Of a DNA stretch of 55,494 nucleotides, positions 18,851 through 29,800 are shown one piece after another. The notes under the pieces were generated by a model, which saw nothing but the letters and a program-made list of their open reading frames with translations, was not told the DNA's origin and made no database searches. The DNA is from an uncultured Bacteroidota bacterium. Its GTDB lineage: Bacteria; Bacteroidota; Bacteroidia; B-17B0; Aurantibacillaceae. The position numbers and the translations under genes were made by a program. The stretch lies in NCBI GenBank assembly GCA_903834765.1, contig CAILKE010000019.1:1-55494 (forward strand). The letters are read 5' to 3'. Position 1 is the stretch's first letter. Every line of letters starts with the position of its first letter.

Positions 18851-20452
18851 CTAATGATATTTTATAGCGCTATCAAATGTATCTGCCTTACTTTGCATTA
18901 AATCAAATTCCCAACCTTGAGGGTATGGTGCTTCCAACAAAGAACCTTTTAATAAATACGGATATAATTCAGCATAGGTTTGAATTTGATTTGCACTTAC
19001 TCGTCTATAAATATGTGAGCGGTGCAAATTATCAGGATGCTTAATTCCAGCTGCCGACATTAATTCTACTGCTGCTTTAACTGTTTCATGTTGAAAGTTT
19101 GCTACTCGCACTTTTTTTAAATTAACATCTAATCCATTAAATAAATTTGGATTTTGTGTAGCAACGCCAGTTGGGCAAGTATTTGTATTACATTCTAATG
19201 CTTGAATACAACCTAACGACATCATCATAGATCTTGCAGCACTGCACATATCGGCTCCTAGAGAGAAGTTTTTTACTAAATCAAATCCTGTATGCACTTT
19301 TCCTGAAGCTATTATTTTAATATGTTTTTTTAAACCAAAACCATTTAGCGCATCATATACAAATGCTAAACCTTCACGCAACGGCATACCAACTGAATTA
19401 CTAAATTCTAAAGGCGCAGCGCCTGTACCACCTTCTCCACCATCAACGGTAATAAAATCGGGCATTATGGTTGTTTGCACCATAGCTTTACAAATGGCAA
19501 TGAATTGACTTTTTTGCCCGATACATAGTTTAAAACCAATTGGTTTCCCACCGCTTAAATCTCTTAATTGCTTAATAAAATAAAGCAATTCTAAGGGTGT
19601 GCCAAATGCTTTGTGATAAGAAGGAGAAAGCACATCTTTCCCTTTTTCAACCAAACGTATTTTAGCAATCTCATCTGTAACTTTTGCTGCCGGTAAAATA
19701 CCGCCATGGCCTGGTTTTGCACCTTGAGATAATTTTATTTCAATCATTTTTACATTAGGCAATACGGCTCGTTCTGCAAACGCTTGTGAATTAAAAGTTC
19801 CATCTGCATTTCTGCATCCAAAATATCCTGTTCCAATTTGCCAAATAATATCGCCCTCTGGTAACAAATGATAGGGGCTTAAACCACCTTCGCCAGTATT
19901 GTGTGCAAAGCCACCTAATTTTGCACCACCATTTAACGCCATAATGGCATTTTTACTTAACGATCCAAAGCTCATAGCTGAAATATTAAAAATACTTGCT
20001 GCATAGGGTTGCTTGCAATCAGGACCACCAACTGTAACTCTTGGGTCATGCATCCCATCCTCTAAGGGTAAAGGCGAAATAGAATGATTGAGCCACTCGT
20101 AGCCTGTTTCATAAACATTTAATTGTGTACCAAACGGTGTAGAGTCTGTTGCTTTTTTAGATCGCTGATATATTACGTTCCTACTTAGACGATTGTATGG
20201 TGCGCCATCAGTATCCGATTCAATAAAATACTGATATATTTTAGGGCGCATCCATTCGGCCCACCATCTCATGCGTCCAACAACTGGAAAATTTCGAATT
20301 AAGCTATGCTGATTCTGAATCATATCTTTTATTCCTAATAATACAATAGGAACTATAAAAACATAAGCCCATAATATAGGGGGATAAAAGAAACTAATGG
20401 CGCCAACAAATAGTGTTAGCGCAATACATAGGTAAATAAATGTTTTTCTCAT
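18851..20452 (-). CDS. Membrane-anchored FMN-binding glutamate-synthase-like protein
   Basis: 533 residues. Two hydrophobic segments at about 4-40 anchor the N-terminus. The rest is the glutamate synthase central/FMN domain: ISAMSFGSLSKNAIMALN near 155, HNTGEGGLSPYHL near 187, KPGHGGILPAAKV, TVDGGEGGTGAAP near 340, and the 3Fe-4S cysteines C-x5-C-x4-C in CIQALECNTNTCPTGVA near 420. The glutaminase domain of GltB is absent, so ammonia or another donor, or a different amino-acid chemistry, must be used. Such stand-alone proteins are common but poorly characterised. It is divergent from the giant-protein gene, and a copy of the putative LytTR motif lies 136 bp upstream of its start. Confidence 0.85.
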   Translation of the reverse strand: MRKTFIYLCIALTLFVGAISFFYPPILWAYVFIVPIVLLGIKDMIQNQHSLIRNFPVVGRMRWWAEWMRPKIYQYFIESDTDGAPYNRLSRNVIYQRSKKATDSTPFGTQLNVYETGYEWLNHSISPLPLEDGMHDPRVTVGGPDCKQPYAASIFNISAMSFGSLSKNAIMALNGGAKLGGFAHNTGEGGLSPYHLLPEGDIIWQIGTGYFGCRNADGTFNSQAFAERAVLPNVKMIEIKLSQGAKPGHGGILPAAKVTDEIAKIRLVEKGKDVLSPSYHKAFGTPLELLYFIKQLRDLSGGKPIGFKLCIGQKSQFIAICKAMVQTTIMPDFITVDGGEGGTGAAPLEFSNSVGMPLREGLAFVYDALNGFGLKKHIKIIASGKVHTGFDLVKNFSLGADMCSAARSMMMSLGCIQALECNTNTCPTGVATQNPNLFNGLDVNLKKVRVANFQHETVKAAVELMSAAGIKHPDNLHRSHIYRRVSANQIQTYAELYPYLLKGSLLEAPYPQGWEFDLMQSKADTFDSAIKYH

Positions 20453-20588
20453 GCTGTATGTTATTTTAAAAATATAAGTAAATGTAAACTTATATATTTT
20501 ACTTTTTTAAAAAAACAAATCTGTATTAAATTAGAACCTGTTTTTTTACTAAATAATTGAGATACGATAGTTTTTAATAAATAATTAT

Positions 20589-20622
20589 GTCATTCACCCA
20601 CAAAGGGAGGTTACTCACCCCA
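20589..20622 (+). promoter_or_regulatory. Putative LytTR operator upstream of the giant secreted protein (copy 2)
   Basis: The 34-bp motif matches the one at 17177-17210 except for two dinucleotides. Half-sites ATTCAC and ACTCAC are again 21 bp apart. Between them CCC-ACAAA-GGG can form an inverted repeat. It ends 189 bp before the giant gene and is 136 bp upstream of the divergent FMN-enzyme gene. Confidence 0.55.
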
Positions 20623-20736
20623 TAGTTATAAATGCTATTGTTATTTAACTTAAATTCGCGTTTTAAATAAAAAATTAACGTTTATAATCAATAGTATAAT
20701 TTTTAAATCTCAAATAACTACTTAAAATATCATATA

Positions 20737-20768
20737 TCATTCATTCCCAAAAGGGATTAACTAATAAT
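20737..20768 (+). promoter_or_regulatory. Degenerate third copy of the putative LytTR operator
   Basis: TCATTCA at 20737-20743 and ACT at 20760-20762 keep the register of copies 1 and 2, with 20 of 32 aligned bases equal to copy 2. It has its own inner inverted repeat TCCC-AAAA-GGGA. It ends 43 bp before the giant-protein ATG, close to the 52-bp distance seen at mqo. Confidence 0.4.
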
Positions 20769-20811
20769 GATACTGAATAAACAATATGACAATTAAATAA
20801 ACAAAATATAT

Positions 20812-23800
20812 ATGAAAACAAAATTATTTATTCGCATAAGCACAATTTTAATGTTAGTTGCTAGCAACAGATCTATTGCGCAATTAGAATATGAGGGATC
20901 TTTACCATATTATTTAACCCAATGCCCTAAGGTGCTTGTTGATAGCGGTAAAACAAATTACTGTATATACGATAAGTGTAACGGAGTTTTAAAAGTTTCA
21001 TTAAACGCTTCAAACACTAATGGATATTATGATTTAAATTTAGCTTATATCTATGTTAAAATTGCTGGTACTTGGAAAAACCTATTAACGATTCGAAAAG
21101 CTGGCAATTTGTCTTATATAGGAAACGCAGGAACGCCAGGTTCGGCAATTCCAGGAGGAGGAACGCTTCCAAATGATTTTGATGTTGTAACAACCCCTTC
21201 TAGTGCAGGAACTAATTATCTTTATTTTCACGGTTTTGATGGTAAAGATGGCATTACAAGAAAAGTTGGAAATATTGATAATAAAATAAATGGAACTGTT
21301 GGTGCCGCATTCTCTTATGCTACTTATGAGGATGAAGGAGTTTGTAAATCATATGACGCAAATTTTAATTTTCTAAATAATACAATGAAATTTGCAAAAT
21401 TTCAACCGCCTAATTATGATGCTTCTTTAACAAATGGTAATGGCGTTAGTGGTGGATATAAAGATATTGGTTACTATAGAACCACTGGTGGAGGTTTTGA
21501 TGAAGGAATTAACTTTGCAATTGCAAATCTCCCAGAAGAAGCAGTGCAAGGTAACTCAATGTCAATTCGTATTTATAAACATTATAGACAATACAATGTC
21601 ACTGATGATTCTGATTGTTCGTTGGCGCAGTTGCAGTATTTAGAGTATAATGTTTCAATTAATGCTATTGACGCACCATTTGCTTTAACATCAACAACAA
21701 ATCAATGCGGTAAAGTTACCTTAAATTGGCAAAATCCTGTTCAAACTTGGAGCTCGCAATACAATTGTGGAGATGCTCAAAATTACAGAAACGTTATTTA
21801 CAGAGATGGAGTTAAAGTAGGAATTGTTGATGGGGACACTAGCCGTTTTGTAGATTCATCTCCCGCTTTACAACCTCGAAATACCTATAATTATACAGTA
21901 AAAACTATTTTATGGAACAACGATTTAACCAATCCTTCGGTAGGTAATTCTGATGGCGCTTATCGTTCGAGCGCATCTTCAAACGTATCTGCTGGCAGTT
22001 TAAAACTACCTCCTTCACAGCCATCTCCTTTTAGCGCTTCCGATAACAAGTGTAACACATTAATTGAAATGAATTGGAGCCAGCCTAATGGTGTTGCTGT
22101 AGATAATTATACTTATTTAAAATATAATCAGACAAATTTTTCATTATCCACCTCTACAATTGTTGGAAGCGCTAGGCTTAAAAGCGAAACAGCAATAAAC
22201 CGTGGGACCTATTATACATTAAAACTAGTAGCAAAAAACGATTGCGGATACCCATCTGATACAGCTGCAGTAGTTGGTATATCGCCAGCAGACCCATTAC
22301 CTGCAACAAACGTAACGGCTGTTACTAACACAGTAACTTCATCTATAAACATTAGTTGGATTGATGTAGCTAATAATGAAACCAAATATGCTGTTGTGCG
22401 CACCGATGATCTTGGAAATACAGTGACAACAGACGTAAATGCAAATTCTACTAGCTATATTGATGATGCGGCTGCAGCTTGTAGATTATATACCTATAAA
22501 ATTAGAGTATATAACAGTTGCGTGCAAAGTGGAATAATCTCCGTTACTTCTGCAACAGCAACACTACCACCACCAAGTTTAGCAAGCACTTTTAATAATA
22601 CTAATAAAAAACTTACGGCTTCAAAAGGTTATTTTGGTAACAGAGTTGAGTTAAGTTGGAGCAATAATAATAGTATAAATATTGATGTGTTTAAAATTTA
22701 TCGAAAACAATTAGGAACAACCCTTGATTCGATACAAATTACTAGTACGGGACCAGCAAGCTCATTATTTATTGATAATACTGCTGATGCCCGTGTATTT
22801 TACCGTTATACAATTGTTGGTGTAAAAAACTGTAATGGCACCGATATTCTTACTAATATTAGTTCCGACATTGGTTTTAGAAACCCTACTGGTTTATTGA
22901 GTGGACACATTGAATATACTGGAGCTGTAGCTGTTAATGGAGCTAAGGTTTTTATTCAGCCTAGCGGTGCTAACGTTGGTAGTTCATTAGACTTTGGTAA
23001 TGGAGGATTGTTAACCATTAATGATGATGTAAAACTAGAACCGGGAGCGCAAATGCGTTGTGAGTTTTGGTTAAACCCTACATCTATTAGTGGTAGCGTT
23101 ATTAAAAAAACAAATGCATTTGAGTTTAAAAATACTGGCTCAAATTATAGCGCCAGTATTTTCATTGGAGGCGCCGCTAAAACTATTACAACACCATTAT
23201 CAACTTTTACTAATAGCCAATGGAGCCATGTATCATTAGTATATAATGGAAGTACATTTAAATTATTTGCTAACGGTATATTAACAGGCAGCGTTGTTGC
23301 TGCTGGTAATATAGATGATAATACTAACGCATTAGTAATTGGTGACGCAACTTCTAGTTTTTTAATGGATGAGTTTCGTTTAGTAGGTCAAGCTCAGCCA
23401 GATTCTATTATATCTATAGAAACAAATCGTATTTTAAATGGCGATGAAACAAACTTCAAGTGTAATTTACATTTTGATGAAGCAACCGGCATTTTTGCTT
23501 ATGACCCATCAAAAGTTGGTAATTTATTTAATAGTAATCATGGCTTAATGTCTGGTTTAGTTAATTGGAGTAATAATAGACCAACAAGCTCACAATTAGG
23601 ATATTTTGGGGTTACAGATGCCTTAGGAAACTATAACGTATCAGGTGTTAGATTTATTGGAACCGGAGAAAATTTTAATTTAGTACCGCAATATTTAACA
23701 CATTCGTTTTCTCCAAATTCACGTTCTGTTTATATAGGGGATGGCGCTCAAGTTTATAATAATCAAGATTTCACCGATATTTCATCATTCCCTTTTTCAG

Positions 23801-26800
23801 GAACACTTTTTTATAAAAACACTACATGTCCGGTACCTAATGTTGGATTAAAAATTGATGGACTGCCAGTAGTAATTAACGGACAGCAAGCTGTAACAAC
23901 TTCTGCTGGAACGTTTAGCATTTCTGTTCCAATTGGTCTTCACTCAGTATCTGTTGAATTATATAACCATACGATGGAAGTTGGCCGTTTTCCCCAAACC
24001 GGTGATTGGAATTTTCAAGGCCCAAAAAGTAATATTACATTTATTGATAGTACATTAGTAACCATAGTTGGGCGCGTAGTTGGAGGTAAAGTCGAAGCCG
24101 ATAAAGCACCTGGTTTAGGCCGATCAATTAATAATATAGGTAATGCACGTTTGCGATTCGTAACGCCGATAACAGGATCACCATGTTTTACTGTTGGTGT
24201 AGTAACTAATTCCGTTACGGGTGAATATAAATTGAAAGTTCCTCCATTAGCATATGCACTTGATTCTGCTTATGTTATAACAAACTCAGTGGTCATTGGG
24301 AAATCTAAATTATCAAACACAAGTTTAGTAATAGATTTAACAAATAGTTTAAACCCATTGCAATCTAAAGATACGTTGCGTGATAGTTTTGGAGGAATAG
24401 TTCGCATAGATTCAATGAATTATAATAAACGAGTTGATTTTATTTATAGAAATAAACCCTTAATAGATGTAAGAAACAGAGATGGGTCCATTTTACATGG
24501 CGAAGATACTTTGTATTTTGTTGGAAATAAAATTGCAATCAGGCCCGTTGAAACAAATACAACCACTTTAGGAAATTATGGTTGGGGAAAATTGGATTGG
24601 CCAGTATTTAAGCAAGGAAGAACGTATGCTTTTAATATTTTTGTAAACGAAATATATACTAATACAGATAATGGATCAAAGGATACTGTATTATTGAGTG
24701 GAGATATAGTTGTGACTAATGAGATGGTTAATGGCGCTGATCCCAATGCTAATTTAAATTTTACCAATGGCGTAGCTACTTATACCTTTGCTTGTGGATT
24801 GCCCAATCTAAGTACTATTTCCGGCTTACCAAATTTAAGTTACACAAAAAACATCCAAATTTCAGTAATTCCTGATGGCGCAGCAACAGATTACTGGTAT
24901 CCAAACGAAACTAATACTCCATCAAACAAAAACTTTCATGCTTATGTTTATGGGCAACGAGTAACAGGTGTAGGACTTGCAACACAAGGCCCCGAAACAG
25001 TAGATTTTATTTTACGTGACCCTCCGGGCTCGGGAAGTTCCTCAACTTGGAGTACAGGTAGTTCTGTTTCAAAGTCAACAAGCATTAGCACAAACTTTTC
25101 TTCATCAACAGGTTTAGAAACTTCACTTTTACTTGGAACCCAAGCTATGGTTGGGCTAGGTTATGCAACTGGTATTGATGTAGATAACAATGTAACATTA
25201 GGATTAAACGTGTCTACAAGTTATGATACAGAAAAATCAATGACAGAAACAATAACATCTTCTTATGCAGTAAGCACTCGTGATGATGCTGATAACGTAG
25301 GAGCACCTGCAGATATATTTATTGGTCGCTCAAGAAATTGGCTTCAAGGTCAAGCAGGTAGCATTGAGATGATAGATGTATCAGCTTGTGCAGGCAGGTG
25401 TTTTGGCCAAATAATCAACGGAAAGCAAATGGCCAAAACAACAAGCTTTGCAATTGCTCCAAATGGAGTAAAAACTCGTTTTTCTTATACTCAAAACGAA
25501 ATTGAAACAGTTGTTATCCCAACATTGGAAGCATTAAGAAATTCTATCTTAGTTTCAAGACCTTATTATACAGTTCATGCTGCATCTACTCACTCATTAT
25601 TTGCTTCAAATAATGATGATCCGTTATGGGCATCTCCCAGTTCAACAACACCAGCCGTTTACGATGAGGCAGATACAACTGGTCAATCCTATACTTTTAG
25701 AGGTTATAAAAAATACAAATCAGATACTGTAAGATTAATAAATAGTCAAATTGCAATTTGGAAACAAACCTTAGCTCAAAACGAAAAAGAAAAATACATG
25801 GCAATAAATTCTAACAATACGCCAACAGTAATTGCTAATCCAGATTATCTAGATCCACTGACAGATAGCCCAACAATTACTGTTTATCCACCTGTGTTAT
25901 TAGATAATTTTTCATTAGGTTCGGCAGTTGTAAATAATTCTTATCAAACAGATAATGAAGACACGGATTCTAAATCATATGAAGTTGCTGTTGACCAATC
26001 TTTAGCTGCTACTATAGGTGCCAATATAGCAGGAATAGGCTTTAGTTTTAGTCCTCATGTGTCATTTACAGAAGGAAATACGGAGGGCAGTTCAACCACA
26101 AATGTAACTACTAATTCACTGGAATATACATTAACTGATGGTGATCCTGGAGACATCATGAGTGTTGATGTTTATCGTTATGGATTAAGTAATATTTTTA
26201 TTACGAGAGGTGGACGAACCATGTGTCCTTATGAAGATGCAATTGTTTGTCACTATTTTAATCCGGCAAATCCAACAGGGTATATTAGCTCGCACTCATA
26301 TAACTCTTCAGGTTATGCAACTATTGCTAATGCTACAGAGCAACGCGAGGTTCCAAATATTGCAATAACACCGCCAAGTCAAATTAACATACCTTCAAAT
26401 CAAGCAGCGGTTTATCAGTTAGTTTTAAGTAACCAAAGTGTTATAACAGTAAATAATGATATTGATTTGCAGGTTAGAGTAGCTAGTGTTAGTAATCCAA
26501 ATGGCGCAGTTTGTAAAATTGATGGTCAAAATGCAAATGATATATTTAATATTCCAAGCGGTAGTTCAATAATAAAAACATTAACTATTGAGCGTGGACC
26601 AATTGAAATTAATTATGACAGTTTAATGGTAATTTTTAGTTCAGCTTGTAGTGAAGAGATTGCAGACACAGCATATGTAAGTGTACATTTTATACCAACT
26701 TGTACTGATTTAGAAATTACATCGCCTGCAAATAATTTTGTTATAAATAATAGTAATAATAGTTTAGCTAATATTATTATGGAAAACTATAATTATAATT

Positions 26801-29800
26801 ATGGAGATGTAGCCAATACAATTCAAATGTCAACAGGTACTTATACTTATGTTTCTACAATAACAAATACATTATCTAATTTAACAACTACAGCAATAGC
26901 TACAGGAACTAATTATGCTAGTGTTCCAGTTTCTGCACATCCAAATTATGGGTTTGAAAAAATTGGGTTCGAATTTAAACCAAGTAACTCAAGCGCATGG
27001 TTGCAGATTCAAGATTTTTATAAATCGTCAACTGCTGCTATAGCTGCAGGAGCATCTACTTTATATCCATTGCCACAAGGTCAAGTTTATACACCATATA
27101 CATGGACCGTAACAACACAATCTTATGCAGATGGAGACTATGAAATTCGCGCAAAATCATATTGTTATAACAAAGATGGTAGTTATGCCGTTAAGTATTC
27201 TCCTGTATTACAAGGTGTGATGGATCGAGTTAATCCTGCTCCATTTGGCACCCCGTCGCCTGGTGATGGGATATTAGATCCAAATGATGATATCTCTATT
27301 CAGTTTAACGAGCCAATAGATATTAGTAGCTTAAATTATGCTCCTATTTCAAATCCAAATTCAACATTTGATATTAGGGGTGTGTTAAACGAAACAGCAA
27401 TTCGCCATAGTGAAAGTTTAAATTTTGATGGTACTGCTGATTATGCCGAGGTATCAGGAGGAGTAAGTATTCAAAAACGATCTTTTACGTTTGAATTTTG
27501 GGCTAAGTTTAACCCAACAGGATCCGAACAAACTGTTATAAGCCAAGGTTCTGATCCAATTCAAAGAATGACTATAGGTTTTGATGCTTCAAATAAATTG
27601 AAATTTAGTTTGGGAAATCAAACAGCACTATCAACTAACCCTATTAGTTTAACTGCAGATTGGCATCATTATGCGGTTGTTTATGATTACACTAACTCAG
27701 ACGTTAGCTTATTTGTTAACGGGGTATTAGCTGGAACAAATAATAGCTTTTTAGTTGATTATACAGGTTCTGGAAAATTAGTATTTGGTAAAGCATTACC
27801 ATCAAACACTAATTTTTTAAATGGTAATATACACGAAATAAGATTATGGAATAAAATAAGAACTATTACTGAAATTACAACGACAATAAATAAAGTATTA
27901 AGCGGAAATCAGTCAGGCTTACTTTACAATTGGAAAATGGATGAAGCAGATGGAGTTGTTTCAAAAGACGACATCAGAAGCCGTAATGCCGATATATACG
28001 GAGCAACTTGGGAAGTAAATCCTAATGGAAATGCTGTTCAATTTACAAGCACAAGTAATGATAATATTAAAATAAGTTCTGGTAATATTCCTATTAATAA
28101 AGAAATGGATTTTACTTTGGAATTTTGGTTTAATTCTACTCAAACAGGTGTTTCAACTTTATTCTCAAATGGTGAAGGTGTTGCAACAACTGCTGATTCT
28201 TTAAATGCATGGACAATTCAAAAAGATGCTGCAGATGCAATTCATGTTTATCATAAAGGTTTAGATTTTGTGGCCTCTACAACAGATTACTTTGATGGGA
28301 AGTGGCATCATTTTGCATTGGTAATGCAGCGTACAGCTAACTTATCTGCTTATGTAGATGGAAATTTACAAAATTCAGTGCAGGGCATTAACTTTAATAA
28401 TCTTTCAGCAACTAATATGTATCTAGGAGCAAAAGCCATTGTTGCTGGTACAACTACTACTTTAAGCAACTATTTTGATGGTAAAATGGATGAATTCCGT
28501 TTTTGGAATACAGCCCGTAAAACCGAGCAGATAAAGCGTGACAAACAAAATAGAATGTTAGGAAACGAGCATGCTTTATTGGTATACTTACCATTCGAAA
28601 GCTATGTAGTTGTGCTAGGAACACCATCTTTAACAGCAACATTTAATAATCAGTCATTAGAAACATTAACTGTTACACCTCAAAATGCGGTAAATTTAAT
28701 TACACAAACACCAACCATAAAATTACCACGACCTGTTCAGTCTGTTAATTATACTTGGTCTTTGAATAATGATAAAATTATCTTAACAACCAATACGACT
28801 CCCGCAGAGATAGAAAATGTAACATTGGATATCACTGTAAAAAACGCCATGGATATGCATGGTAATAAAATGCAATCTCCAAAAACATGGATTGCTTATA
28901 TCAATAAAAATCAAGTTAAATGGCAGGACGATATGTTTGATTTTGAAAAAACAGTGGATAGTGTTATTACATTTACAGCCCCAATTTTAAATACAGGTGG
29001 AGCATTAAAAGCATTTACGATTGATGGCTTACCAAGTTGGATGACTGCAAACATCACAAGTGGTGTAATTGCTCCAAACAGTATTCAAAATATTGTATTT
29101 ACAATTCCTGCTGGCGGTACCATTGGTGATTTTAGCGCTGATATAAGTGTAACAACAGATTTTAATTACGCTGAAATTTTACAAGTTAATTTAAAGGTGA
29201 AGGGAGTTTCACCTAACTGGTCTGTTAACCCATCTAATTTCCAATATTCGATGAGTGTTTTTGGACAATTAAAAATTGATAATGTAATAGCCACTAACTT
29301 AGAAAATAAAATTGCAGCATTTAATAATGGCGTTATTTGTGGCGTAGCTAATCTACAATACTTGCCAGCTTATGATAGATATGAAGTATTCTTAAACGTA
29401 TATAGTAATTCAATTACTGGAGACTCTATTCATTTTAATATATATGATGCAGCAAGCGGTCTAACATTTGTAAATGTAACACCTAACTTAATGTTTGTAG
29501 AAAATGATGTGGTTGGAACAGTTACAAACCCAATTACGTTTATAGCTAATACCGAAATTGCACTTAATATTCCAGTAAATTCAGGCTGGACTTGGTTTTC
29601 GCTACCACTACAATCTAATAAATTAGCAACAAGTAATTTATTAATGAATGACTTAAATTCAACTACAGGAGATGTTGTATTAAGCAGTTCAAGCTTTGAT
29701 CAATATGATTCAGGATTAAGTTGGTTAGGAAATATTTCTCAAGGTACAGGATATTTCAATAACCAATCTTATAAAATAAAATCGGTTAATGCAGATACTC

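Larger units (their letters stand above)
20453..20811. other. 359-bp intergenic control region between divergent genes
   Basis: No gene is visible here. The stretch is very AT-rich and holds two copies of the putative LytTR motif (20589-20622, and a weaker one at 20737-20768). No TAnnTTTG element of good quality was found for either flanking gene, so the promoters may depend on an activator. Confidence 0.6.
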
